Origin: an uncultured bacterium
GTDB lineage: Bacteria; Bacteroidota; Bacteroidia; Bacteroidales; Bacteroidaceae
Assembly: GCA_905215555.1 (NCBI GenBank)
Contig: CAJMQU010000015.1
Coordinates: 1 to 64,000 of the forward strand
Direction: 5' to 3'
DNA length: 64,000 nt
Positions within the stretch are counted from its first letter, which is position 1, and each line of letters begins with the position of its first letter. The position numbers and the translations under genes were made by a program. Positions 1 through 9,102 of this stretch are shown here, in pieces. The notes under the pieces were generated by a model, which made no database searches, was not told where the DNA came from, and was given only the letters and a program-made list of their open reading frames with translations.

Positions 1-66
1 TGCGATCAAGCCCTGGAGGATTCGAAGGGAGCTGGCCGTATAGGACTTACCCGTATTTTCGTTTGC
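1..66 (-). ncRNA. ffs: Probable signal recognition particle RNA (5' part, cut by window edge)
   Basis: Read on the minus strand, the RNA would start about seven bases after a consensus -7 box at 72-79 and run off the window start. It contains a C-rich arm, then CCAGGGCTTGATCGCA, which resembles the start of the SRP apical domain (a CAGG internal-loop strand followed by a short hairpin loop). No ORF covers it. The 3' half that would pair with this arm lies outside the window, so the fold cannot be confirmed. It could instead be another short structured RNA. Confidence 0.5.
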
Positions 67-102
67 GGGTGCAAAGGTAGGCATTTTTATTAAACTTGCA
101 AT
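60..102 (-). promoter_or_regulatory. Bacteroidota promoter for the minus-strand RNA
   Basis: On the minus strand a TTG element is followed after about 19 bases by TACCTTTG (complement of 72-79). This matches the Bacteroidota TTTG / TAnnTTTG consensus. No start codon follows, which fits a non-coding RNA. Confidence 0.6.
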
Positions 103-163
103 AGTTTGCCCAAACTTTTTTCAACTTTAACAAGAATACAAAGGTTTCAAACAATATTATTTA

Positions 164-171
164 TACCTTTG
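164..171 (+). promoter_or_regulatory. -7 box upstream of the DUF4199 gene
   Basis: TACCTTTG fits TAnnTTTG and lies 22 bases before the ATG at 193, giving a very short leader. The -33 element is weak. It would drive the run of plus-strand genes that follows. Confidence 0.5.
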
Positions 172-192
172 CGCCCATATTCCTAATGAAAG

Positions 193-741
193 ATGACAGA
201 AAACAGAGGTTATTTACAACGATATGCCATGCTATTCGGCACTTACCTGGGGGGATTTTGGATTTTGAAGTTCATTCTGTTCCCTTTGGGGTTAACTGTA
301 CCATTCTTACTTTTCCTCTTCGGGGGGCTGACTCTTTGTGTGCCTTTCATGGCATATTATTATGTACGCATGTATCGCAACCATATATGCGGCGGCACTA
401 TCAGTTTCCTTCACGCATGGATTTTCACCGTATTTATGTATATGTTTGCCGCATTGCTCACGGCCGTGGCACATTATATTTATTTCCGTTTCATAGATCA
501 AGGTTTCGTACTGAACACATACGAAAGTCTATTGAATAACTTCGAAGCAAATATCCTGCCGGGAATGGAAATATATATCGACCAGTTAAAAGATGCTTTG
601 AGCGTGATGCGTTCATTGTCTCCGATAGAAATCACCATGCAATTGATGTCTCAGAATGTATTCTATGGATCGTTGCTTGCCATTCCTACAGCTTTGTTTG
701 TCATGAAGCGGCCACCGGCCGACCACATCGGTGGAAGATAA
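193..741 (+). CDS. DUF4199 family membrane protein
   Basis: A 182-residue integral membrane protein with about four hydrophobic segments (roughly residues 13-30, 33-55, 75-97 and 155-172) and no catalytic motif. It resembles DUF4199 proteins, which in Bacteroidota commonly sit just before a family 2 glycosyltransferase, as here. The neighbour suggests a role in polyprenyl-linked sugar handling in the inner membrane, but the function is unknown. The ATG at 193 was chosen over an overlapping ORF from 186 in another frame because only this frame gives a coherent membrane protein. Confidence 0.75.
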   Translation: MTENRGYLQRYAMLFGTYLGGFWILKFILFPLGLTVPFLLFLFGGLTLCVPFMAYYYVRMYRNHICGGTISFLHAWIFTVFMYMFAALLTAVAHYIYFRFIDQGFVLNTYESLLNNFEANILPGMEIYIDQLKDALSVMRSLSPIEITMQLMSQNVFYGSLLAIPTALFVMKRPPADHIGGR

Positions 742-810
742 GGTGATCAGGTGATAGAGTAATGATTAAAGTAATTTCAATCGTAAATCGTTAAATCGTA
801 AATAAGAAAG

Positions 811-1764
811 ATGGATATTTCAGTTGTCGTTCCTTTGTATAATGAAGAAGAATCTCTTCCAGAACTGTATGCATGGATTGAGCGGGTAATGAAAACCAAC
901 GGTTTTTCATACGAAGTAATTTTCGTGAATGACGGTAGTACCGACCGTTCCTGGCAGATTATCGAAGAACTGAGTCGGAAGTCGGATGCAGTGCATGGCA
1001 TCAAATTCCGCCGCAACTATGGTAAGTCACCAGCATTATTTTGTGGTTTCGAGAAGGCACAAGGAGATGTGGTCATCACCATGGATGCGGATCTGCAAGA
1101 CAGTCCGGACGAAATCCCCGAACTATACCGAATGATTACGGAAGATGATTATGACATGGTGTCCGGCTGGAAGATGAAACGCTACGACCCGATTTCGAAG
1201 ACCATTCCTACAAAATTGTTCAATGCAACCGCCCGGAAAGTGTCCGGCATAAAGAACCTGCACGATTTCAATTGCGGACTGAAAGCCTACAAAAAAGACG
1301 TGGTAAAGAACATCGAAGTATATGGTGAAATGCATCGCTATATCCCCTACCTCGCTAAGAATGCCGGTTTCAATAAAATCGGAGAAAAGGTAGTTCAACA
1401 TCAAGCACGTAAATTCGGAAAGACGAAGTTCGGCGGCCTGAATCGTTTCTTCAATGGATATCTGGACTTGATTTCACTTTGGTTCCTGTCGGCTTTCGGA
1501 GTGAAACCGATGCACTTCTTCGGACTCTTGGGTTCATTGATGTTTATTTTCGGTTTTATCTCAGTAGTCATTGTGGGAGTTATGAAGTTGTATCATATGC
1601 ACTACGGAATGCCCTATCGCCTGGTGACGGACTCCCCCTACTTCTACTTGTCGCTGACCGCTATGATTATTGGAACGCAATTGTTCCTTGCAGGCTTTCT
1701 CGGCGAACTGATTTCGCGTAACGCCCCCGAACGCAACAAATATCAAATAGAAAAAACAATATAA
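811..1764 (+). CDS. Family 2 glycosyltransferase, polyprenyl-phosphate sugar type
   Basis: A 317-residue GT-A fold enzyme of the DPM1/GtrB/ArnC type, which moves a sugar from a nucleotide donor to polyprenyl phosphate at the inner face of the membrane. It starts with the nucleotide-binding strand VVVPLYNEE, has NDGSTD at residues 40-45 and the metal-binding motif MDADLQD at 91-97. Two C-terminal membrane hairpins (about 230-260 and 275-300) anchor it. The sugar cannot be read from the sequence. It lies 69 bases after the DUF4199 gene and is followed after 4 bases by the next gene, so the cluster is probably one operon. Confidence 0.88.
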   Translation: MDISVVVPLYNEEESLPELYAWIERVMKTNGFSYEVIFVNDGSTDRSWQIIEELSRKSDAVHGIKFRRNYGKSPALFCGFEKAQGDVVITMDADLQDSPDEIPELYRMITEDDYDMVSGWKMKRYDPISKTIPTKLFNATARKVSGIKNLHDFNCGLKAYKKDVVKNIEVYGEMHRYIPYLAKNAGFNKIGEKVVQHQARKFGKTKFGGLNRFFNGYLDLISLWFLSAFGVKPMHFFGLLGSLMFIFGFISVVIVGVMKLYHMHYGMPYRLVTDSPYFYLSLTAMIIGTQLFLAGFLGELISRNAPERNKYQIEKTI

Positions 1765-1768
1765 GGCC

Positions 1769-2269
1769 ATGAGAAAATTAGTAAAACTGATATTGCTTTG
1801 TCTGATTGCTTACCCCATCGCCGGCATCGTCTCTTCATGTTCGGAAGAAGAAGATTGCTCCATGAATGCACGCCCGATGATGCAATGCTATCTCTATACA
1901 GTAGACAGAGAAACCGACAAAGTACTGAAAGACACACTCGACTCGCTGACCATTACAGCCTTTGGAACAGACTCCATCATTCTCAACAACGAGAAAAGAG
2001 TGCATGGGTTATCATTGCCGTTGCGTTATACGGCCGACTCTACCGTACTGGTATTCCACTATAGCAAAAATCCCAAGATTAAAAAAGATACCATCGTCAT
2101 CCGTCAGAAAAACACTCCCTATTTCCTTTCAATGGATTGCGGCTACCAAATGAAGCAAAATATCACAGGCAGAGAATATAGCCGCCACATTCTTGACTCC
2201 ATATACATTCAAACAAAAGAAGTAAGCATCAATGGAACGGAAAATCTTAAGCTCTTTTATCGCAATTAG
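1769..2269 (+). CDS. DUF6452 family lipoprotein
   Basis: A 166-residue protein with a lipoprotein signal ending at Cys24 (IVSSC followed by acidic residues). It is probably exported and lipid-anchored. The mature part is beta-rich with no known catalytic motif and looks like the Bacteroidales DUF6452 family. Its 3' end overlaps the next gene by 38 bases, so the two are translationally linked and probably act together at the envelope. Function unknown. Confidence 0.75.
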   Translation: MRKLVKLILLCLIAYPIAGIVSSCSEEEDCSMNARPMMQCYLYTVDRETDKVLKDTLDSLTITAFGTDSIILNNEKRVHGLSLPLRYTADSTVLVFHYSKNPKIKKDTIVIRQKNTPYFLSMDCGYQMKQNITGREYSRHILDSIYIQTKEVSINGTENLKLFYRN

Positions 2270-2987
2270 CCTGGTGCTTTGCTTGCTAACGGGATTTCCG
2301 GTGCAGGCACAGAACAGCAATCAGCCTCCTGCTTCCAATCCACCAAAGGAGCAAAAGAAGGATACAGAAGCTTTCCCGCTATACAACGGTGTGACCGTCA
2401 GTGTAGACTTATGGGGTATCGGGAGTAAAGTTCTCGGAGGGGTTTTTCTCAGTTCAGAAGTGGCTGTCGACGTTAATCTGAAGAATCGCTTCTTCCCGAT
2501 AGTGGAACTCGGATATGGTGGAACTGATGCATGGAATGACAATGGTACACACTACAAAAGTAGTGCGCCTTATTTCCGCATCGGTGTGAATTACAATGCT
2601 CTTTACAAAAAGAAATTCGATAATTTTCTGTTTGTCGGTTTGCGCTACGCCATGAGTAGCTTCAAATACAACATAGATGCCCTTTCCGTAGACGACCCTG
2701 TTTATGGCGGAGCTATCGGCAATCCTAACCAAATGGATGATATTTGGGGCGGTAGTGTTCCCTTCAATCATAAACTGAAAGGTTCGATGCAATGGCTTGA
2801 ATTCTGCGTGGGCATCCGTGCACATATCTGGAAGCAATTCTATATGGGGTGGGGATTACGCTTCAAATTCCGCACCAGTTCTTCCACAGGAGAATATGGC
2901 GATCCGTGGTACATACCGGGATTCGGCAAATATGGCTCAAACACGATGGGCGTAACTTATACAATCACTTATAAACTACCATTCTAA
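2232..2987 (+). CDS. DUF6048 family outer membrane beta-barrel protein
   Basis: A 251-residue protein with a signal peptide (cleavage near VQAQN) followed by a proline/lysine-rich stretch and alternating amphipathic strands ending in an aromatic residue (KLPF), typical of a small outer membrane barrel. It matches the DUF6048 family usually paired with DUF6452. It overlaps the preceding lipoprotein gene and is followed 5 bases later by mntP. Confidence 0.78.
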   Translation: MERKILSSFIAISLVLCLLTGFPVQAQNSNQPPASNPPKEQKKDTEAFPLYNGVTVSVDLWGIGSKVLGGVFLSSEVAVDVNLKNRFFPIVELGYGGTDAWNDNGTHYKSSAPYFRIGVNYNALYKKKFDNFLFVGLRYAMSSFKYNIDALSVDDPVYGGAIGNPNQMDDIWGGSVPFNHKLKGSMQWLEFCVGIRAHIWKQFYMGWGLRFKFRTSSSTGEYGDPWYIPGFGKYGSNTMGVTYTITYKLPF

Positions 2988-2992
2988 AACTT

Positions 2993-3574
2993 ATGAACGG
3001 ATTAGAGATTTGGCTTCTTGCCGTGGGACTCGCGATGGATTGTTTCGCTATTTCTATTGCCAGTGGTATCCTTCTAAAACGTACGCTATGGCGGCCCATG
3101 CTGACCATAGCGTTTTTCTTTGGGTTATTCCAAGCTGTCATGCCACTTCTCGGGTGGATAGGGGCCAGTACGTTCAGCCATCTGATAGAGAGTCTGGACC
3201 ATTGGATCGCTTTCGCTATCCTCGCCTTTTTAGGCGGACGTATGATCAGAGAATCGTTCAAAGATGAAGATTGCAAAAAAGAATATGACCCAACAAGCCT
3301 GAAAGTGGTGCTGGCACTGGCCATAGCCACCAGTATTGATGCATTAGCCGTCGGAGTATCATTCGCATTTCTAGGAATACGGGATTTTTCGGAGATTCTA
3401 CCGCCTGTTTCCATCATTGGATTCGTATCTTTCGCACTATCTCTTATAGGATTGATGTTTGGTATCCGCTTCGGTTGCGGCAGCGCACGGAAACTACGTG
3501 CAGAGCTTTGGGGAGGTATCATCCTGATTATTATAGGAACCAAAATATTAATAGAACATTTATTTTTCAGTTAA
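2993..3574 (+). CDS. mntP: Manganese efflux pump MntP
   Basis: A 193-residue six-helix inner membrane protein of the MntP family, which exports Mn(II) when the metal is in excess. The family's two acidic helix motifs are visible: GLAMDCFAISIA near residue 15 and ATSIDALAVGVSFAF near residue 113. Length is normal for the family. No Mn riboswitch or separate promoter is seen; it sits 5 bases after the barrel gene, so it seems to be transcribed with the upstream cluster. Confidence 0.92.
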   Translation: MNGLEIWLLAVGLAMDCFAISIASGILLKRTLWRPMLTIAFFFGLFQAVMPLLGWIGASTFSHLIESLDHWIAFAILAFLGGRMIRESFKDEDCKKEYDPTSLKVVLALAIATSIDALAVGVSFAFLGIRDFSEILPPVSIIGFVSFALSLIGLMFGIRFGCGSARKLRAELWGGIILIIIGTKILIEHLFFS

Positions 3575-3583
3575 ATCCCGCTT

Positions 3584-4606
3584 ATGGAAAAAAAAGTACA
3601 GAGAAATTTCTTATGGATTGCCCTGCTTGTGCTGGGAACAATCTGGATACTTGCACGCCATAACCGTCCGGAACCTTACACCACTGTGAACGGCCTGATA
3701 TTCGGTACGGTTTATAAAATCACTTATCAATATGATGGCGACCTGAAAGCCGAAATTGATGATGAGCTGAAGCGTTTTGACGGTTCATTATCTCCTTTCA
3801 ATGACACGGCCACTATCACGCGGATCAACCGCAACGAAGATATAGTGCCAGACACTTTCTTCACCAATGTATTCAACCGTAGCATGGAGATTTCCAAAGA
3901 AACGGATGGTGCATTTGATATTACCGTTGCTCCGTTGGCAAATGCCTGGGGGTTCGGTTTCAAGAAAGGGGCTTTTCCCGACTCGGCCATGATAGACAAC
4001 CTACTGGAAATCACCGGATATGCCAAAGTAACCCTATCCGAAGAAGGGAAAGTGATGAAACAGGACGCTCGCATGATGCTTTCATGTAGTGCAGTCGCCA
4101 AAGGGTATGCGGTAGATGTCATCGCACAATTCCTTGCAAAGAAAGGCATCAAGAACTTTATGGTTGACATAGGCGGAGAGATTGTAGCGCGTGGAGAGAA
4201 TCCCCAAAAAAGTCTGTGGAGAATCGGCATCAATAAGCCTGTAGATGATTCATTGTCCATCAATCAGGAACTGCAAACGGTATTGAACGTTACCAATGTA
4301 GGCATTGCCACTTCGGGCAACTATCGTAACTTCTACTACAAGGACGGAAAGAAATATGCACATACCATAGACCCAAGAACAGGATATCCCGTACAACACA
4401 ACATCCTATCCGCCACCGTAATAGCCAAAGATTGTATGAGTGCCGACGCCTATGCCACCGCATTCATGGTCATGGGACTGGAAGAGGCGGAACGCTTTGC
4501 AAATACACATCCGGATATTGATGCTTGCTTCATCTATACGAATGAAAAAGGAGAACTCGAAATTTACTATACAAAGGGGATGGAAAGGTTTATAGAGAAG
4601 AAATGA
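3584..4606 (+). CDS. apbE: FAD:protein FMN transferase (ApbE)
   Basis: A 340-residue flavin transferase. ApbE attaches FMN to a threonine in target proteins such as Nqr/Rnf subunits, outside the cytoplasm, using Mg. An N-terminal hydrophobic anchor (about residues 10-24) is followed by the ApbE domain, with VDIGGEIVARG, the conserved HTIDPRTGYP and the metal-binding segment SADAYATAFMVMG. Its targets are not in this window. It follows mntP by 9 bases. Confidence 0.92.
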   Translation: MEKKVQRNFLWIALLVLGTIWILARHNRPEPYTTVNGLIFGTVYKITYQYDGDLKAEIDDELKRFDGSLSPFNDTATITRINRNEDIVPDTFFTNVFNRSMEISKETDGAFDITVAPLANAWGFGFKKGAFPDSAMIDNLLEITGYAKVTLSEEGKVMKQDARMMLSCSAVAKGYAVDVIAQFLAKKGIKNFMVDIGGEIVARGENPQKSLWRIGINKPVDDSLSINQELQTVLNVTNVGIATSGNYRNFYYKDGKKYAHTIDPRTGYPVQHNILSATVIAKDCMSADAYATAFMVMGLEEAERFANTHPDIDACFIYTNEKGELEIYYTKGMERFIEKK

Positions 4607-4622
4607 CAATTTATCAACCTCT

Positions 4623-4654
4623 CCCCGATCCCTCCCTGTGGGGAGAGATCGGGG
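4623..4654. terminator. Strong hairpin between convergent genes
   Basis: CCCCGATC and GATCGGGG enclose an inner CTCCC/GGGAG stem. It lies between the converging apbE and DUF486 genes and may end transcripts from either side. No clear T-tract follows on either strand, so it could also be a dispersed extragenic repeat. Confidence 0.55.
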
Positions 4655-4673
4655 AAAAAGTCAGACTAAATCA

Positions 4674-5042
4674 TCATTTATAAAACACAAAATACACCGC
4701 CAACACCAAGCAAACAAATGCCGCGAAATGATTCCAATGCAGACTTTCACCCTTGAAAAGGACAGTAGTAAATACGGTGAAAATAATAAGCGTAATCACT
4801 TCCTGAATAATCTTCAATTGTATCAGTGAGAAAGGCCCGCCATTACCAATAAATCCGATACGGTTGGCGGGAACCAGACAAAAATATTCCGCTAGAGCGA
4901 TACTCCATGAAAACAAAATTATGGCATAAAGCGGCCAGTTCGTGATCACTTTCATATCTTGTAACTTCAAATGGCCGTACCATGCGAAAGTCATAAAGAT
5001 ATTAGAGACAATTAAAAGCAAAATAGTATAAAGACCTTTCAT
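4674..5042 (-). CDS. DMT family transporter-like protein (DUF486)
   Basis: A 122-residue protein with four membrane helices covering nearly the whole chain and a basic end, matching the short DUF486 members of the drug/metabolite transporter superfamily. Such half-size proteins are thought to dimerise. The substrate is unknown. It lies 28 bases downstream of ttcA on the same strand and may share its transcript. Confidence 0.8.
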   Translation of the reverse strand: MKGLYTILLLIVSNIFMTFAWYGHLKLQDMKVITNWPLYAIILFSWSIALAEYFCLVPANRIGFIGNGGPFSLIQLKIIQEVITLIIFTVFTTVLFKGESLHWNHFAAFVCLVLAVYFVFYK

Positions 5043-5070
5043 TCCAATGGTGTTTTTATAAGGGTGATTA

Positions 5071-5826
5071 TTAATCTAAATTATCATTTTTTGCAGGCAG
5101 AAGTTCTTGCTGAACATTAGTCATACTCCCCCAAAGACTATAACGGGCTTCCGGGTTCATCACTTCCAATTGATGCAAAACCTCTTTCATGCTGCTACGA
5201 TGCGATTGCGCTTCATACGGGCAATTCTTCACTTGTTTGCGATACCCCCTGATTTGTGCCAGTTCCGACAAATCAGCTTCATGCACCAGACACATCGGAC
5301 GGATAATCGTCATATCGAATTTCCTCATAACCAACCGGGGAGGCATCGAACTAAATGCCCCCTGAAAAGTGATATTCATCAATAAAGTCTCTAATATATC
5401 ATCCATGTGATGACCTAATGCTATTTTATTGCATCCTTGTTCTTTGGCGACAGTGAATAGTGCCTTCCGCCGGTTCCATGAACAGAGGAAACAAGGAGAT
5501 TTACGGGTATCTGTACTTGCATCGAATTCCGTCTCATACAGCACAAAAGGTATCCCCCACGACTCTACATATTCACGCAGATACGCCAAATCACTCTGAT
5601 AAGGGATATTCTTCATAACCACATGCACGGCAACTACCGAAAACCTGGGCTTATAGATGCGGGCACGTTTCGACAACAACTCTACCAACGCCAAAGAATC
5701 TTTGCCGCCGGAAAGTCCGATAAGAATCTTATCACCATCCTCTATCAGACCATATTCCACCAATCCTTTACAAAACCGCTTTTCAATGCGGCGAATGGTT
5801 TTCTCTTCTTCGGAAAATTGCGCCAT
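5071..5826 (-). CDS. ttcA: tRNA 2-thiocytidine biosynthesis protein TtcA-like
   Basis: A 251-residue PP-loop ATPase expected to thiolate cytidine 32 of tRNA in the cytoplasm. The pyrophosphate loop SGGKDS is at residues 39-44. A CxxC pair (PCFLC, near residue 115) fits the Fe-S cluster binding of the TtcA group, followed by GHHMDDILETLLMN. A -7 box lies about 115 bases upstream on the minus strand. Confidence 0.85.
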   Translation of the reverse strand: MAQFSEEEKTIRRIEKRFCKGLVEYGLIEDGDKILIGLSGGKDSLALVELLSKRARIYKPRFSVVAVHVVMKNIPYQSDLAYLREYVESWGIPFVLYETEFDASTDTRKSPCFLCSWNRRKALFTVAKEQGCNKIALGHHMDDILETLLMNITFQGAFSSMPPRLVMRKFDMTIIRPMCLVHEADLSELAQIRGYRKQVKNCPYEAQSHRSSMKEVLHQLEVMNPEARYSLWGSMTNVQQELLPAKNDNLD

Positions 5827-5940
5827 GATGATTTTAGTTCTAAACTACGAGCTACAACAGCTACAAACTACGGGTTCCATACGGATATTGTGCAACTACT
5901 TATAGCTTGCAACTTGTAGTTTTTATAGCTTTTTGCGGTG

Positions 5941-5948
5941 CAAAAGTA
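5941..5948 (-). promoter_or_regulatory. -7 box for ttcA
   Basis: The minus strand reads TACTTTTG, matching TAnnTTTG, about 115 bases before the ttcA start. The -33 element is T-rich and weak. Confidence 0.45.
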
Positions 5949-6021
5949 AGAGAAAAGAATGATTTAAAGAAGAATTAACATAATAGAATAACGGAATTCG
6001 GCATTATTCCCGATTAATTTG

Positions 6022-6029
6022 TATTTTTG
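6022..6029 (+). promoter_or_regulatory. -7 box for the TPR-NfeD-FloA operon
   Basis: TATTTTTG lies 31 bases before the ATG at 6061 with a TTC-type element about 21 bases upstream. It diverges from the ttcA promoter across an AT-rich gap. Confidence 0.45.
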
Positions 6030-6060
6030 AACATTAGAATTTGTAAGTTGGATAACTAGC

Positions 6061-7497
6061 ATGAAAAAGAGATATATTTTATTCCTTCTATTTTGCCTTG
6101 TATTAGTCAGTGCATCAGCGCAGACATTAGAACAAGCAAAAGCTTTCTACAAAAAAGGGCAATACGAGAAAGCCAAACCTGTTTTCAAGAAATTCGTCAA
6201 AACACAACCAGCAAATGGAAACTATAACTTGTGGTATGGTGTGTGTTGTCTGGAAACGGGAGAACCTGATGTGGCTTTAAAATATCTGGAAACAGCCGTA
6301 AAGAAACGTATTCCAAGTGGCCAGCTATATCTGGCGCGCACCTACAATGACCTGTACCGCTTCGAAGATGCCATCAAATGTTACGAAGAATATATCAACG
6401 ACCTGAGCAAAAGAAAAAGACCAACCGAAGAAGCTGAAAAACTTCTGGAGAAGAGTAAAGCTAACTTCCGTATGCTGAAAGGCATCGAAGAAGTCTGCAT
6501 TATCGATAGCATAGTAGTAGACAAAGAACGTTTCCTGGAAGCATATAAGATTAGTCCCGAATCTGGTAAACTATTCACATATAACGACTTCTTTCAAAAT
6601 AAAGAAGAAATGGAAGCCACTGTATATGAGACAGAACTTGGCACCAAGATTTATTACAGCGAACGCCAACCCGACGGCAAACTCAGTATCCTGTCTCGCA
6701 ACAAGATGCAAGGCGAATGGGGAAAAGGTAGTTTACTGCCCAGCAGTATCAACGATTCCATCAATGCCAACTACCCGTATGTGCTGACCGACGGCGCAAC
6801 TATCTATTATGCGGCCGATGGCGAAAACTCAATAGGCGGATACGACATATTCGTGACCCGCTACAATACGACCACCAATACCTATCTGACACCGGAAAAC
6901 GTAGGTATGCCGTTCAATTCTCCCTACAACGACTATATGTTCGTCATTGACGAATTCAACAATCTCGGATGGTTTGCTTCCGACCGTTATCAACCAGAAG
7001 GGAAAGTCTGCATCTATGTATTCATTCCCAACTCTTCCAAACGAGTGTACAATTACGAAGGAATGGACAAGAAAAAGGCCGTCCGCCTTGCCCAAATTCA
7101 TTCACTGAAGGATTCCTGGGTAGACCAAAACATCGTATCCGATGCGAAGCACCGCCTACAAGCCGTAATAAATGAAAAACCACAAGCCGAACGGGAGTAC
7201 GACTTCGAATTTGTCATCGATGACCATACCACGTATTATCAATGGAGTGATTTCAAATCACCTCAAGCCAAGAATCTATTCAGCAAATACCGCCAACTGG
7301 AAAAGAGCTACAGGCAACAACTGAACAAGCTGGAAGAGCAACGTTCGTTGTACTCGCGTGCCAAAGATAGTGATAAAGCCAAACTGGCTCCTGCCATACT
7401 TGATCTGGAAAAACAAATGAGACAATTGTCGGACGAAGTGAAACGCGCCGCCATTGAAGTGCGCAATACCGAAAAACAAACTTTAAAACCCAAATAA
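6061..7497 (+). CDS. Secreted TPR / WD40-like repeat protein
   Basis: A 478-residue exported protein with a signal peptide ending near SASAQ. TPR-like repeats follow (about residues 25-130). The middle region has repeats of the PD40 type (for example YYAADGENSIGGYDIFV), as in OmpA-linked proteins. The C-terminus (about 400-478) is a charged coiled coil. No OmpA peptidoglycan-binding domain is seen, unlike many relatives. Its stop is 2 bases before the NfeD gene, which suggests an envelope role linked to the NfeD-flotillin pair. Confidence 0.7.
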   Translation: MKKRYILFLLFCLVLVSASAQTLEQAKAFYKKGQYEKAKPVFKKFVKTQPANGNYNLWYGVCCLETGEPDVALKYLETAVKKRIPSGQLYLARTYNDLYRFEDAIKCYEEYINDLSKRKRPTEEAEKLLEKSKANFRMLKGIEEVCIIDSIVVDKERFLEAYKISPESGKLFTYNDFFQNKEEMEATVYETELGTKIYYSERQPDGKLSILSRNKMQGEWGKGSLLPSSINDSINANYPYVLTDGATIYYAADGENSIGGYDIFVTRYNTTTNTYLTPENVGMPFNSPYNDYMFVIDEFNNLGWFASDRYQPEGKVCIYVFIPNSSKRVYNYEGMDKKKAVRLAQIHSLKDSWVDQNIVSDAKHRLQAVINEKPQAEREYDFEFVIDDHTTYYQWSDFKSPQAKNLFSKYRQLEKSYRQQLNKLEEQRSLYSRAKDSDKAKLAPAILDLEKQMRQLSDEVKRAAIEVRNTEKQTLKPK

Positions 7498-7499
7498 CT

Positions 7500-7970
7500 A
7501 TGGACATACTTATCATCATCGTACTCATCATTGCGGCAGTTATCCTCTTCCTGGTAGAGCTGTTCGTTATCCCGGGCATCAGCATAGCCGGACTTTTGGC
7601 GGGTGGTTGCATCATCTTCGCTAATTACTATGCCTTCACCTATCTGGGCACTATGGGCGGATTCATTACGCTTGGCATCTCAGCAATAGCTTGCATAGGT
7701 TCGCTGATACTATTCATGCGTTCCAAAACGCTGGACAAGGTGGCACTGAAAAAGAATATCACGTCGAAAGTAGACCGTACGGCCGAAGACAAAGTGAAAG
7801 TCGGTGATACGGGAGTAGCTTTCACACGTCTGGCCTTGATAGGAAATGCAGATTTTGACGGGAACATCGTGGAAGTGAAGTCCATGGACGGTTTTCTGAA
7901 CGAAAAAACCCCTATCATCGTAAGCCGCATTACAGACGGCGTGATTATGGTAGAGAAGAAAAAAGATTAG
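7500..7970 (+). CDS. NfeD family membrane protein
   Basis: A 156-residue protein with an N-terminal helix, two further membrane helices (to about residue 75) and a C-terminal OB-fold-like domain with VGDTGVAFTRLALIGNADFDG, the NfeD signature. It lacks the N-terminal protease domain of long NfeD proteins. NfeD proteins are usually coupled to flotillins, and floA starts 26 bases downstream. They probably work together in membrane organisation. Confidence 0.88.
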   Translation: MDILIIIVLIIAAVILFLVELFVIPGISIAGLLAGGCIIFANYYAFTYLGTMGGFITLGISAIACIGSLILFMRSKTLDKVALKKNITSKVDRTAEDKVKVGDTGVAFTRLALIGNADFDGNIVEVKSMDGFLNEKTPIIVSRITDGVIMVEKKKD

Positions 7971-7996
7971 TATTCACACTTAATATCGTATAAATC

Positions 7997-8998
7997 ATGA
8001 ACGTAGACTCTATGTACTTAACTGCCTTTCTTGTGATAGGAGGCATTATCTTCATCGTACTGTTCTTCCACTATGTTCCTTTCTTCCTATGGTTGTCCGC
8101 CAAAGTTTCGGGAGTCAGGATTTCATTGGTGCAATTGTTTCTAATGCGTATCCGTAACGTGCCCCCCTATATCATAGTGCCGGGCATGATTGAAGCGCAC
8201 AAAGCCGGACTGAGCAACATCACCCGCGACGAGCTGGAGGCTCACTACCTTGCCGGCGGACACGTGGAAAGAGTGGTTCATGCATTGGTGTCCGCCTCCA
8301 AAGCGAACATCGAATTGTCCTTCCAGATGGCCACCGCCATCGACCTTGCCGGACGTGACGTATTCGAAGCGGTTCAGATGTCGGTAAACCCGAAGGTGAT
8401 TGATACTCCTCCCGTGACGGCCGTGGCTAAGGATGGTATCCAGTTGATAGCAAAGGCTCGTGTGACGGTGCGTGCCAATATCCGCCAGCTGGTGGGTGGT
8501 GCCGGTGAAGACACTATCCTGGCACGTGTGGGCGAAGGTATCGTATCTTCCATCGGTTCGTCCGAGAATCATAAGTCGGTATTGGAAAACCCGGATTCAA
8601 TCTCTAAATTGGTGCTCCGCAAGGGGTTGGATGCCGGTACGGCATTCGAAATCCTGTCCATTGATATTGCCGATATCGACATAGGTAAGAACATCGGTGC
8701 GGCATTGCAGATTGACCAGGCAAATGCGGATAAGAACATTGCCCAGGCCAAGGCCGAGGAACGTCGCGCAATGGCCGTGGCCAGCGAGCAGGAAATGAAG
8801 GCGAAAGCTCAGGAAGCCCGCGCAAAGGTGATTGAGGCAGAAGCCGAAGTGCCTAAGGCTATGGCAGAAGCATTCCGTAGCGGCAATTTGGGTATCATGG
8901 ATTATTACCGGATGAAGAACATCGAAGCCGATACTTCCATGCGTGAAACCATTGCCAAACCTACAGGTAATAACTCAAACCAGCCATTGAGTAAATAA
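7997..8998 (+). CDS. floA: Flotillin-like protein FloA
   Basis: A 333-residue bacterial flotillin. An N-terminal membrane hairpin (about residues 6-45) is followed by the SPFH/band 7 domain and an Ala/Glu-rich coiled coil (about 235-290) used for oligomerisation. FloA scaffolds functional membrane microdomains. Length and context next to NfeD are typical. An intrinsic terminator follows the stop, so the operon ends here. Confidence 0.93.
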   Translation: MNVDSMYLTAFLVIGGIIFIVLFFHYVPFFLWLSAKVSGVRISLVQLFLMRIRNVPPYIIVPGMIEAHKAGLSNITRDELEAHYLAGGHVERVVHALVSASKANIELSFQMATAIDLAGRDVFEAVQMSVNPKVIDTPPVTAVAKDGIQLIAKARVTVRANIRQLVGGAGEDTILARVGEGIVSSIGSSENHKSVLENPDSISKLVLRKGLDAGTAFEILSIDIADIDIGKNIGAALQIDQANADKNIAQAKAEERRAMAVASEQEMKAKAQEARAKVIEAEAEVPKAMAEAFRSGNLGIMDYYRMKNIEADTSMRETIAKPTGNNSNQPLSK

Positions 8999-9021
8999 CC
9001 CGGTAAAAATATTATTCCCGA

Positions 9022-9073
9022 AAAAACGTCGGAACCGGTGAACAGTAATCCCGTTCCGGCGTTTTCTATTTTA
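9022..9073 (+). terminator. Intrinsic terminator after floA
   Basis: AAAACGTCGGAAC pairs with GTTCCGGCGTTTT across a 17-base loop, followed by CTATTTTA. It lies just after the floA stop and before the next gene. Confidence 0.75.
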
Positions 9074-9102
9074 CTAACATATTAACCAATAAAATCCAGC
9101 AT

